Origin: Endozoicomonas gorgoniicola
GTDB lineage: Bacteria > Pseudomonadota > Gammaproteobacteria > Pseudomonadales > Endozoicomonadaceae
Length of the DNA: 64,000 nt
Reading direction: 5' to 3'
NCBI RefSeq assembly: GCF_025562715.2
Contig: NZ_JAPFCC010000001.1
Span: 5,232,001 to 5,296,000, forward strand
This document shows positions 33,892 to 42,375 of the stretch, piece by piece. Position 1 is the first letter of the stretch. Every line of letters begins with the position of its first letter. The notes under the pieces were generated by a model. The model was not told the origin of the DNA and ran no database searches. It was given only the letters and a program-made list of their open reading frames with translations. The position numbers were made by a program, and so were the translations under genes.

Positions 33892-33930
33892 AAGCTCATC
33901 AGAGGCTGCGAGTAAGAACCTTGCCTGTCG

Positions 33931-34743
33931 GTGAGGATGGAGTGCTTTGCGAGTTCGGAGCACTATTTTCATAGTAAAAAGGCCGCACGCAGACAGCTTA
34001 ACCAGTGGGAGTGGCGCGTTGATTTCTGGGAGTCTGTTCGCGAACAGTGTTTAAGGTTCCCGACCGTTAATACTCGTCCATTGGAACTTCAAGAACTCTA
34101 TATCGAGGTTCCGGAGTGGTCCAGAGAATCAGTGAAGTATGATTACTACGGCAACCCAGATGGGAAACAGAGTTACCAGTTTTTTGATAACCTGCCAACT
34201 GTTATGGAAATGTCCTCCAAAGAAATCGGACTCGACGCGATTATGAAAAGCAACATTGTGCAGAGGCATTTTGAGGGAAAAGGGTTCGCGACCAAGTGGA
34301 AGCCGGGTCGCTATATGCTTGCGCCGTGGGTTGCAACGAACATATACAAGGGCGCTCTTGGGGAACAGGCAGGTGAGGCGATATTAACTCGACTAGGGTT
34401 CCACGTTGAGCCAATGCCGAAAGGGTTAGAGGAGAGATTTGACGCCGTTATATCACTTCCTGGTGGAGAGAAAGCGTTCGTCGATTTTAAATACTGGATG
34501 ACGGCTCGGGATAACAAAGACGGGGCTGAAGACAAAATCGAGGATATGCTGTCCGGTAAATATGGAATCAGAAAGCTGATTTATATAAATGTGTTCGATC
34601 TTGTCCACGCTGCTGGTTCTGAGTCAAAACAAATCATTGGAGCCACGCCGGACAATCGAGTAATCGAGGTTCCTGGACTTATCCACATGGATGGAAGCGT
34701 TATTGTTGAACACGTAGACGCCGTTCGCGAGTTCCTTTCCTGA
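33931..34743 (+). pseudogene. ddmD: ddmD 3' part: PD-(D/E)XK nuclease domain
   Basis: 270 codons opened by a GTG with no good ribosome site; an in-frame stop lies only 15 bases upstream at the IS edge, so this is the tail of a longer gene. Residues 145-190 read LGEQAGEAILTRLGFHVEPM, RFDAVISLPGG and AFVDFKYW: a Glu on the first helix, D171 and D185-x-K187, the PD-(D/E)XK pattern. The N-terminal 100 residues are Trp/Arg-rich (QLNQWEWRVDFWESVREQC) and would have linked helicase and nuclease. Whether this piece is translated alone is unknown. Confidence 0.7.
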
Positions 34744-34753
34744 TTCACCTAAC

Positions 34754-34778
34754 CAGGGACCGAACAGCCGGTTCCCTG
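34754..34778 (+). promoter_or_regulatory. intergenic hairpin between ddmD and ddmE
   Basis: CAGGGACCG pairs with CGGTTCCCTG (one bulge) around a six-base loop, in the 63-base gap between the two genes. No T-run follows, so it is more likely an mRNA-processing or expression-balancing hairpin than a terminator. Confidence 0.5.
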
Positions 34779-34806
34779 ACTTCCGACTTTTGAGTAGAGC
34801 CAACAA

Positions 34807-37113
34807 ATGCAGAATGGCATTAAGACTAACTACGCGAACCTATGGTTCGATTCTTTCCGCCTTCCGGAGCTGTATAGCTTCGCGATTGTCAGCTATGGCG
34901 AATTGTCTGACGATGACTTTAGAAAGACCCATATCGAGGTTAACAAACGCCTTAACAGAGATGGTGCTGTTGTGTCGAAGTTTACCGACAATTCCTCCAG
35001 GTTAACCTATGCCATGCTCCGGGCTGGCGAAAAACTGGCGACGGAAACAACGAACGAATTTGATATTCAGTCCTGCGATCTGGAAGACATCAAGAGCCAG
35101 TGGGTGATTCCAAAATTGCTAGTTCGAGGTGTCGCGAACCTGATTCCATTGGAAGACATCAAAACGGGAAAGCTAATGGACGCCGACTGTCCATTTTATT
35201 GTGTGGAACCGTTGAAGACGCAGGAGGATATCAAGGAAAGCGCCTTTATAACGGTCGGGATCGATTACTTCGGGGAGTGGGTGACAGCAACAGGAGCCAG
35301 GCCAGACAAACATATATTGAAGGCTTACACAACGACATTCGTCCCACTGTCTCTGGTTAAGGAGAAAATGAAAGGGAAACGCCAGAAAGCCTACTTACGT
35401 CGGCCACGATATAATGTTGATGAACTGACATTCACAATAAAAAAGGACGTTCGCGGGGAGTATGTGAAGGGAACCATTTTCTGCAACGAAAAAAACTCCG
35501 CGTCAGCCTATAACTTGGATGCAAAAAAGCCCGATGCTCGAAAACTGACACGCTCTGGAATACTTTTCCGGTTCATTAAGGATATGAAAAAAGCATATGG
35601 CGACCTTATAGAAATAAGTCTGTCGTCCCTGTCTGGTGGTGAATACAGAACATTTGGAAATAGCCGGATCGATAAGGAATACAAAGAAATCAGCGAGGCT
35701 GTTAAAGAATTTCCTATTCGCTTGGAGAACTTAGCAGGTTCAGATCAGATCAAGGAGTTATTACAGTCCCGAACCGGAATAAAATTCGTTCAGGATGAAG
35801 ACGTAGCGACAATTGCTGTTGTCCATCCTGAGAGCTACTACAGAGAGCAGAAAGTGACGGATCCTTATAAAGTGTGGAAGTCCGTGAATGTTGGCAGAGC
35901 CTCACAGGCGGTAACACTCGACGCATCACTAAAGGAGCTTAAAAATTTCAAAGCCAGGCGTGAGGAAAACGAACAGCGCCGGAAGAACGGTAAAAAACCG
36001 AAGCCGGATGAAAAAACGACCATAATAGATACCGTCCTCGCAAATTTGTTGGTTAAACAGGAAATTGTTGAGGGCCGACCGCTAATCAGTCGACCATCGC
36101 TTCCGAATGGCTGGTTTGTTCTTCCGGTTCAGATCGAAGGAGACAAAGAAACGCCGTGGCGTTGGTTCCGGGTGGCTGTTGATAATGGCCGTTACGAATT
36201 CGCAGAGTTAAGCAAAAAGGAACTGTCGGAGCTGTCTGCAATTGCTGGCAATGACGACCGCTATCTATTGGGGAAGCCGAGCAGATCGAAAGGCCGCTCG
36301 AATGACCGTTTTCCGATGTTCTGCAACATAGAGACCCGTGAGTATATGTTCTTTGTCAGAACCGGTGCTTCGGTGATTCCCGATGACAGCATGATCGGGG
36401 CAATGCTGGAAAAAGTGGACCAAGACAAAATAAGTCCGCTAACCAGAGAACAAGTCGAGGAATTGGCGGCGGAGTTGGCAGAAGAAAGGAGCGGCGCGAA
36501 CCTGTCCCGGTTGTTAGAGCAGTTTGCAGAAATGTCGGCTTTCTACCTCGACGATATTTCTAAGGCTATCGGGACAAAGGCTGGAGACAAAGATAAAAGG
36601 TTTCAAAATATCAGCTCGGCCAAAGTTTCCGACTTTTTCGAGCTGGTAACAGAGCGGACGGGTCTGTCCTGGCGTAACACGTTAAAACGGACAAATAATC
36701 CGGCCCTTAATGCGATTTACGGATTCTACTTCGACAAGTTATCTGGTGAGTATTTCGCCGGAAATGCTCAAAACCGGAACACAGAGGACTACAGTAGATT
36801 TAATTCGCTGTACCAGATCATCCACAGCTTTACAGAGTTGCCAGATGAATTGCCAGAGTGGTTTAACTCTCTATCTGTAAGAACTAAACAGTCGACCGTT
36901 TACCCATTCATTTTCAAGCATGTCCGGGAGTTCGCGATAATGCAGGGCATCAATCCAGTGTCGGAGAATGTTATCGAGGAACCCAAAGACACGCCTGCCT
37001 ATTCGAAGGGTGAGCAACTTGGTTTCGGTTTTGGGGATATAGAGAAAGGTCTGAAAAATCATGCTGAGCCATTGACGGAGGCGAAGACTCTGGAAGACCT
37101 TTTCCTGTTATAG
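34807..37113 (+). CDS. ddmE: DdmE-like divergent prokaryotic Argonaute (768 aa)
   Basis: 768 residues, intact. No enzyme signature is obvious in the first 330. From about 336 it reads like an Argonaute MID-PIWI junction: AVVHPESYYREQKVTDPYKVW (H340, Y344, Y345, K355) then VGRASQAVTL (S366-Q367) and, after a Lys/Arg-rich loop, IIDTVLANLLVKQEIVEG, which parallels the SQ....NxxL.xxxK pattern that follows the guide 5' pocket. I cannot find a DEDX tetrad, so it is probably a catalytically inactive Argonaute that uses guides only for targeting. Directly downstream of the DdmD-like gene on the same strand, as in DdmDE. With ddmD split, it may still bind guides but lacks its full effector. Confidence 0.62.
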   Translation: MQNGIKTNYANLWFDSFRLPELYSFAIVSYGELSDDDFRKTHIEVNKRLNRDGAVVSKFTDNSSRLTYAMLRAGEKLATETTNEFDIQSCDLEDIKSQWVIPKLLVRGVANLIPLEDIKTGKLMDADCPFYCVEPLKTQEDIKESAFITVGIDYFGEWVTATGARPDKHILKAYTTTFVPLSLVKEKMKGKRQKAYLRRPRYNVDELTFTIKKDVRGEYVKGTIFCNEKNSASAYNLDAKKPDARKLTRSGILFRFIKDMKKAYGDLIEISLSSLSGGEYRTFGNSRIDKEYKEISEAVKEFPIRLENLAGSDQIKELLQSRTGIKFVQDEDVATIAVVHPESYYREQKVTDPYKVWKSVNVGRASQAVTLDASLKELKNFKARREENEQRRKNGKKPKPDEKTTIIDTVLANLLVKQEIVEGRPLISRPSLPNGWFVLPVQIEGDKETPWRWFRVAVDNGRYEFAELSKKELSELSAIAGNDDRYLLGKPSRSKGRSNDRFPMFCNIETREYMFFVRTGASVIPDDSMIGAMLEKVDQDKISPLTREQVEELAAELAEERSGANLSRLLEQFAEMSAFYLDDISKAIGTKAGDKDKRFQNISSAKVSDFFELVTERTGLSWRNTLKRTNNPALNAIYGFYFDKLSGEYFAGNAQNRNTEDYSRFNSLYQIIHSFTELPDELPEWFNSLSVRTKQSTVYPFIFKHVREFAIMQGINPVSENVIEEPKDTPAYSKGEQLGFGFGDIEKGLKNHAEPLTEAKTLEDLFLL

Positions 37114-37330
37114 AGGTTCTCCAATAAAAGTGGATGGGCATCCGGCAACGCACTTTCAGTCGTTTTATTACGGCAGAAACAAGCACTCCAACCCCCTATG
37201 GAGCGACCCACGGAGACGCACCAGCGGCAACCATGGTGTTTATGGTGCTGAGGCAGCTTGGGCGGTCAACGGCAAGCTCTGCGTGACACCACAGTGCCTC
37301 GTGGATGAGCGCCATGACGGCACAAAAAGA

Positions 37331-38657
37331 GGCTCTTTTACAGGTTGGCTGATCATTTTACAGCCTCCTGCCTGATTTTAAGATAGAGGTAATCAAGATC
37401 ATTGTAGCCACAAGCTTTGTAGATAATCCGTTTGATGACTCCATTGAAAGCTTCAATCTTCGCGCTGGTTATACGATGATGGCAGTACGACAGCAAGCCC
37501 TCTCTTGCCCTGTCCAAGCCCTTAGCAAACCTCTTAAGTTCTGCAATTCCGGTTTCTTTTGCTAACTCTATCCATCTATCCAGAAACTTGCCGGCACACG
37601 CTTTGTACGTGTACGTCCATAGCTGTTTGAGCATGTCTTTCAGGATGTAAGCCTGATTGAGATCCTCGTTCATGCTCAAGAGCTCTTTCAGACTGCTTTC
37701 TCGCTTTGGAGTCAGGTTCTCAGGGTTCATGAACAGGTTGAACCGCTGACCCTTGATAAAGGGCTTGTTCTCTTCTTCAGCCTGACGCCACTCCCTGCGC
37801 CTTATCTGATCTATCACATCATTATAATTGGCAATAATGTGAAACTTGTCGTATACAATATCCGCATTGGGCAAGTGCTCTTTCACCGAAGCCTGATAGC
37901 TGCCACCACGGTCTATGCCAACACACTCGATGCTCGCTTTTTGCTCTTCAGTCAGGCTGCTCAAGAACTCATCCAGAGTCTCTTTTCGCTTGCCTTCACC
38001 AAGGAAGAGGGTTTCTCCTGAGTCGGCGTTAAGAACAACGGTAAGATACTGATGGCCTTTGCCAATGGATTTTTCGTCAATGAGCAGAGCGCGAATACCG
38101 TCACGCTTTGGAGCTGAAAGCATTCTCAGCAGCATCTCTTTATCCCAACGACGGGCAGTACCACCGGATATAGTAATGAATTCAGGCACCTTGTCGCAGG
38201 GCATATAGCGACATAAATGGCTGACGTGTCGTTTAAGGCGATCGGTTGCCTGAGCCTTGGGAGTTAAACCAGGAATAGTAACGGTTTCAATATTGTTGCA
38301 GTGTGAGCAGCGGCCCTGAAAAGCTGTGAAGAGAAGATTTACCTGTAGAACTCCCAGTGGTAAATCCTGGACACACCGATCTTTTGTCTTCATTTGTCCC
38401 ATAGGGGTTTCACATTGACTGCATTTCTCGTGCTGAATTCGGCCATCCCTGCGGAGATAGACAAAAGCTTGTTTGACTTCCCAATCAATATCAATCTGCT
38501 CGATTACCCAGCCGGGAAATGCGAACATAGGACGTAGTGAGGGTGTTGTACACATGTCTGATCCTTCAGAAATTTTGATCTGTTCAAATCAATCTTTCCT
38601 GAAAGGCTATTTCTGTTGCAACCCCTCATTTTCCATCAGCCAACCTGTAAAAGCCCC
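37331..38657 (-). mobile_element. ISL3-family insertion sequence (1327 bp)
   Basis: Ends GGCTCTTTTACAGGTTGGCT (37331 on) and the matching inverted end at 38657 read GGGGCTTTTACAGGTTGGCT, differing at two positions. A perfect 8-bp target duplication CAAAAAGA flanks it (37323-37330 and 38658-38665), the size usual for ISL3. One intact transposase inside. A recent, complete insertion. Confidence 0.93.
37353..38555 (-). CDS. ISL3-family transposase (400 aa)
   Basis: N-terminal zinc-finger part with KCSQCETPMGQMKTKDRCVQDLP and RCSHCNNIETVTIPGL, then the DDE domain: ALLIDEKSIGKGHQYLTVV, CVGIDRGGSYQASVKEHLP (DRG), YDKFHIIANYNDVIDQIRR and a C-terminal ITSAKIEAFNGVIKRI containing the Glu of the triad. 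These are the hallmarks of ISL3 (Tnp_ISL3) enzymes. Complete. Confidence 0.95.
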   Translation of the reverse strand: MCTTPSLRPMFAFPGWVIEQIDIDWEVKQAFVYLRRDGRIQHEKCSQCETPMGQMKTKDRCVQDLPLGVLQVNLLFTAFQGRCSHCNNIETVTIPGLTPKAQATDRLKRHVSHLCRYMPCDKVPEFITISGGTARRWDKEMLLRMLSAPKRDGIRALLIDEKSIGKGHQYLTVVLNADSGETLFLGEGKRKETLDEFLSSLTEEQKASIECVGIDRGGSYQASVKEHLPNADIVYDKFHIIANYNDVIDQIRRREWRQAEEENKPFIKGQRFNLFMNPENLTPKRESSLKELLSMNEDLNQAYILKDMLKQLWTYTYKACAGKFLDRWIELAKETGIAELKRFAKGLDRAREGLLSYCHHRITSAKIEAFNGVIKRIIYKACGYNDLDYLYLKIRQEAVK

Positions 38658-39296
38658 CAAAAAGAGGCCTGACCCCCTGGGCTGGCTATACCCGCTGGGA
38701 TCGCAGCTACAACGGCAAGAAGCTCTCTTTTTACCCCGACAGCGTAATTGGTCTTGCGAAAAACGTTGTTTACAGATATGGCAATCACTTCAACGAACTC
38801 ACTACCAACCAGCACTTGGAAACATGCTGGCCGCTGCCGGAGGAAGTGCGGCTCATATGCAGGGGTATATGGATAATGTTTGCCCCGCCATTGTTGCAGG
38901 CGTCTCCGGAGCAATTAAGCTCGGAAACAAGCTGTACCTTCACGCATGGAATATTGAGTATCGCTTCCTTATTGGTGAATCCGGAAGAATGGTTGGCAGC
39001 AAAATGGTGCACAGCATTATGGACAGATCAAAACACAAGTACGAATACCGATCCATGTGGGCTATTATTATTCAGGATCGCTACGTACCGGAGTGGACGC
39101 GAAAAGGTGAGTATCGTGATCACAGAGGAGTGCTTCGCAAGATTGATATAAAAATCCCAACACCACTGCTCAGATAAAACAGTGAACTTAACTGATGATT
39201 GCGGGTCAGAAGTATTGCTGAAAACGGGCCATCTCAAAGCGGAGTTGACGCCAAAAACCAGAACCAGAAACAAAAACAGATGTCAGGGTGGCTCAA

Positions 39297-39692
39297 ATGA
39301 AAAAATCTGAACTAGCAAAATATCTCAAAGATCGCGTTCACAGCAAACAGCTACATATTGCAATGCCACTGCTCGGCTGGTCTTTTGCCTCAGACAATGC
39401 CGACCACATTGAGGAGGCTTTCAGCAGGATCTACGAAGATACGGCCATGGTTGTTCGCCAATTTACAAACATTCAAAGCGAAGAGCCCTTTGCAAACAAT
39501 CCGGAAAAATTTCTTCCCATGAAACGAATGGCAGGGTTTTATGTTTTTGCTGAGGACATCGATGTAATTATGTTGAGCAAGCAGGATATTGTTCACAGCT
39601 ACAGTACTTGTGCTGAGACCGGGGAGCCAATCGATCCACCCCTGGACCTTGCCTTCACTGACGCCAAAGAGTTTTTGAGATTAATCGAGTAG
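39297..39692 (+). CDS. hypothetical protein, possible immunity protein (131 aa)
   Basis: I prefer the ATG at 39297 (MKKSELAKYLKDRVHSKQ), with AGGGTGG upstream, over a GTG at 39288. Soluble, slightly acidic, with an aromatic centre (LLGWSFASDNADHIEEAF, MAGFYVFAEDIDVIML) and an acidic end. It lies 119 bases after the broken gene and on the same strand, as immunity genes do after toxin genes. No family recognised. Confidence 0.55.
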   Translation: MKKSELAKYLKDRVHSKQLHIAMPLLGWSFASDNADHIEEAFSRIYEDTAMVVRQFTNIQSEEPFANNPEKFLPMKRMAGFYVFAEDIDVIMLSKQDIVHSYSTCAETGEPIDPPLDLAFTDAKEFLRLIE

Positions 39693-40083
39693 GATTGCCT
39701 GACTGGCTGAACTTGAGGCCCGGCACCTTCCGTCACCCGAGGTTACCCGCATGCTGTCAGTGCCTGGTGCAAACGGTAAGTTTCGAGTTATCCACATTTT
39801 CTGTGGAATTCTATGTGGAAAAGTCGGTAGAAGCCGACCCTGAAAGGACTTCTGAGTTGTCAACCCTGCGATGCAAAATCATGTAACTGCTCAGCTCATG
39901 AACAGCTCTGCCTACAGTTTCTGAGCAGTTACGTGAAAATCTCATATTGACCCTTTTTTCGGAGCTTGCAGCCAAAGGGATATACAGCAGCAACAAACTT
40001 TCCCCAAACCTGCAGGGGAAACAGTCAAACACCGCTATGATGTTTACTGAAACACAACGGCATATTAGTGAGAGATTGCCCCG
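39693..40083. other. 391-base gap without a convincing gene
   Basis: Short frames on both strands only; none has both a ribosome site and a protein-like composition. Contains an AT-rich stretch with TTTACTGAAAC near 40,040 that might drive the next small frame. No repeat or RNA gene recognised. Confidence 0.4.
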
Positions 40084-40320
40084 ATGGAAGTATGTCAGCC
40101 ACTGAATGAAGTTGCCAATTATTCTTGCCATGCAATTCAACAGCTTGATCAGCAGTTGTCGGTTCTGCGCCAGCAATACGACCCCATTCAACACTTTGAA
40201 GACTATGAAGGTGAAAGTATGGTTTGGCAGGCAGAGCTTTGGGAAAAACCAAAGCTCACTGACTTTGTTGACAAACACCGGTCACGTAGAGCCATTGGGT
40301 CGTTTAGGGAAGCGAGTTAA
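40084..40320 (+). CDS. possible small protein (78 aa)
   Basis: Starts MEVCQPLNEVANYSCHAIQQLDQQL; GAGAG lies about ten bases before the ATG. Helical, with IQQLDQQLSVLRQQYDPIQHFEDYEGESMVW. It ends six bases from the convergent end of the carbamate kinase gene, which supports a real gene boundary, but nothing else does. Confidence 0.35.
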   Translation: MEVCQPLNEVANYSCHAIQQLDQQLSVLRQQYDPIQHFEDYEGESMVWQAELWEKPKLTDFVDKHRSRRAIGSFREAS

Positions 40321-40325
40321 ACCGC

Positions 40326-41237
40326 TTACGGGAAAATTCGGGTTCCGGTGGTGCGATTCATGACATCCAGTGCCTGATGCAGGTCGCCGATATTTCCTGT
40401 GCCGCCAGTCTGTTCGGCAAAATCACAACAGGCGTCTACTTTGGGACCCATGGAACCAGCAGCAAATTCATAACTTTTCATTTCAGCTACAGTAGCATCT
40501 GTCAAAGCCCGCTCATTGGGTTTACCCCAGTTCAGACATACATGGCTGCCATCAGTCAGTATTAACAACTCAGCCGCGTTAATTTCTTTGGCAAGTAAAG
40601 CGGCAGTAGCATCTTTATCGATAACCGCTTCAAAGCCCTCAATATTCAGATCGTTCTTTATGACAGGAGCACCGCCGCCACCGCCACATATCACAATATG
40701 ATCTTTTGCAAGCAGTGTTTTAATGGCATCTGATTCCATGATTTTTGCTGGTGCTGGAGATGGCACTACACGACGCCAGTATTCGCCATCAGGTTTGATG
40801 GTCCAGCCGTGCTGCTTTGCGAGCTTATGAGCTGTTTCTTTGTCATAAACCGGGCCTATAAATTTTGATGGATCTGCAATAGCTGGGTCATTGGCATCCA
40901 CTATTACCTGAGTAACCAGGGTGGTGACATTTTCAGCAGGAAGCTCTCTCTTGATGCTCTGTTGCATGAGATAGCCAATCATGCCCTGAGTTTCCGCTCC
41001 CAGAACATCCATAGGGTATGGAGGACAGTCTCTATACGACAGGTTTTGTAATGCAAGCAGACCAACCTGAGGACCATTGCCATGCACAATCACCAGGCGG
41101 TATTTTTCATGAAGTTTGGCAAGTGAGCGTGCGGTGGATGTAATACTTTTCTTTTGGTTCTCGCAGCTCATGAGTTCACCACGTTGAAGCAGGGCATTCC
41201 CGCCAACAGCGACAACCAGAATGGGCTTTTCCATCAA
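40326..41237 (-). CDS. arcC: carbamate kinase
   Basis: 303 residues, normal for the family. LVVAVGGNALLQRG at the N-terminus, VIVHGNGPQVGLLALQN (about 50-66), VICGGGGGAPVIKN (about 190) and VIDKDATAALLA are the carbamate kinase signatures of the amino acid kinase fold. It converts carbamoyl phosphate and ADP to ATP, CO2 and ammonia, the last, energy-yielding step of agmatine breakdown. It lies downstream of the carbamoyltransferase gene on the same strand, 91 bases apart, with a terminator-like hairpin between. Confidence 0.93.
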   Translation of the reverse strand: MMEKPILVVAVGGNALLQRGELMSCENQKKSITSTARSLAKLHEKYRLVIVHGNGPQVGLLALQNLSYRDCPPYPMDVLGAETQGMIGYLMQQSIKRELPAENVTTLVTQVIVDANDPAIADPSKFIGPVYDKETAHKLAKQHGWTIKPDGEYWRRVVPSPAPAKIMESDAIKTLLAKDHIVICGGGGGAPVIKNDLNIEGFEAVIDKDATAALLAKEINAAELLILTDGSHVCLNWGKPNERALTDATVAEMKSYEFAAGSMGPKVDACCDFAEQTGGTGNIGDLHQALDVMNRTTGTRIFP

Positions 41238-41291
41238 AACCTCTCAAATTCATCTTTTCAGTTTTTATGCACGGGTGGGATTTTTAAATAG

Positions 41292-41315
41292 AACAGCCCG
41301 GAGAACCGGGCTGTT
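41292..41315 (-). terminator. hairpin between ptcA and arcC
   Basis: AACAGCCCGG (41292-41301) and CCGGGCTGTT (41306-41315) form a perfect 10-bp stem with a four-base loop; on the minus strand a T-rich stretch follows. It could reduce read-through from ptcA into arcC. Confidence 0.7.
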
Positions 41316-41328
41316 TATCAGAGCTGGA

Positions 41329-42375
41329 TTAAATGCGGCTCAAAAGTGTATCAATGCGATCTTTGTGGAATGCGGTAGTTTCTTCTGAAGGCTTTTTGAT
41401 GGACTTATGGGTCAGGTAAACCAGCAAGGCCATCTGGGCAGTCAGGCGGTTTTCAGCTTCGTCAAAGATGACAGAGCGTGGGCCATCCATCACTTCGCGG
41501 GTACACTCACGCTTGTCATTAGCTGGTAGACAGTGCATGAAGATGCTGTTCTCACCCGCTTTAGCCATCAGCTCTTCAGTGATAACGAACTTAGGCATAA
41601 AGGCAGCCAGACGTTCTTCTTTCTCATCTTCCTGACCAAACCAGTAGAAGCTGTCCGCAACCAGTATGTCACAGCCTTCTACTTCATCAATGTTGTCGGT
41701 AACTGTCAGCTTGCCGCCGTAAGTCTTGATATTTTCGCTGGCGATATCTTGCCATGCTTGAGGAGCCTGATATTTTTCCGGGCCAATGTGTTTGAAGTGC
41801 ATGCCAAACTTGGTGCAGATGAACATCAAAGAAGAGCATACGTTAGTAGCATCACCCACAAAAGCAACGGTCAGGTCTTCCAGTTTTTTACCTTCAGGAA
41901 GATGCTCCATCATTGTGAATATATCTGCCATCATCTGGGTTGGGTGCAGCCAGTCGCACAGGCCGTTGATAACAGGGACAGTAGAGTATTCAGCCAAACC
42001 TGCAACAGTCTTGTGGTCGTCTACACGAGCCATGATTACGTCGCACATTCTGGACAGTACACGACCAGTGTCAGCCAGGCTTTCTTTGGCACCCAGGTGA
42101 ATATCTTTTGGAGACAGGAACAGGCCATGTCCACCCAGGATAGTGGCAGCTGTTTCAAAAGAAACACGGGTACGGGTGGAAGGCTGTTCGAAGATCATGC
42201 CAACAGACTTGCCAGCAAACAGCTGTGGAACAGCGTTAGCTTTGCGGGCTTCTTTCAGCATACTCATCAGTTCAAGAATGTCGGTCAGCTCCTGGCGAGT
42301 GTAATCCTGAGTCTTGAGGAAGTGTTTCAGCTCAGGCTTGCTCAGTTCGGTAGCGCTGGATGAAGGGATTCTCAT
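41329..42375 (-). CDS. ptcA: putrescine carbamoyltransferase
   Basis: 348 residues with the carbamoyl phosphate motif PSTRTR (about 65-70), the HPTQ motif (DWLHPTQMMAD, about 143-150) and HCLPA (about 282). Aspartate/ornithine carbamoyltransferase fold. The C-terminus extends past the usual end (STHKSIKKPSEETTAFHKDRIDTLLSRI-like helix), as in putrescine carbamoyltransferases. With agmatine deiminase divergently next door, the likely reaction is phosphorolysis of N-carbamoylputrescine to putrescine and carbamoyl phosphate. An ornithine enzyme is the alternative, but the context argues for putrescine. Confidence 0.85.
   Translation of the reverse strand: MRIPSSSATELSKPELKHFLKTQDYTRQELTDILELMSMLKEARKANAVPQLFAGKSVGMIFEQPSTRTRVSFETAATILGGHGLFLSPKDIHLGAKESLADTGRVLSRMCDVIMARVDDHKTVAGLAEYSTVPVINGLCDWLHPTQMMADIFTMMEHLPEGKKLEDLTVAFVGDATNVCSSLMFICTKFGMHFKHIGPEKYQAPQAWQDIASENIKTYGGKLTVTDNIDEVEGCDILVADSFYWFGQEDEKEERLAAFMPKFVITEELMAKAGENSIFMHCLPANDKRECTREVMDGPRSVIFDEAENRLTAQMALLVYLTHKSIKKPSEETTAFHKDRIDTLLSRI

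Larger units (their letters stand above)
32359..33921 (+). mobile_element. IS110/IS1111-type element inserted in ddmD
   Basis: Bounded by a perfect 12-bp inverted repeat, AGGTTCTTACTC (32359-32370) and GAGTAAGAACCT (33910-33921); the true tips may lie a few bases outside, as these repeats are subterminal in the IS1111 subgroup. It has a 300-base non-coding left end and a 30-base right end around one transposase. It separates the helicase and nuclease parts of ddmD. No target duplication is evident, as expected. Confidence 0.78.
37150..39177 (+). pseudogene. remnant of an unidentified gene, broken by ISL3 and a frameshift
   Basis: Joining across the IS (target duplication CAAAAAGA) restores a frame reading GVYGAEAAWAVNGKLCVTPQ ... 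DGTKRGLTPWAGYTRWDRSYNG ... SVIGLAKNVVYRYGNHFNEL; a frameshift near 38,813 then leads into LGNMLAAAGGSAAHMQGYMD and an ending with KIDIKIPTPLLR. At least 200 residues of coherent protein are therefore visible, without a start. I do not recognise it. Position before a small separate gene suggests a toxin-immunity arrangement, but this is inference. Confidence 0.5.

Noticed and set aside
41533..42363. Plus-strand open frame of 276 codons opposite ptcA
   Set aside because: Shadow of the carbamoyltransferase gene.
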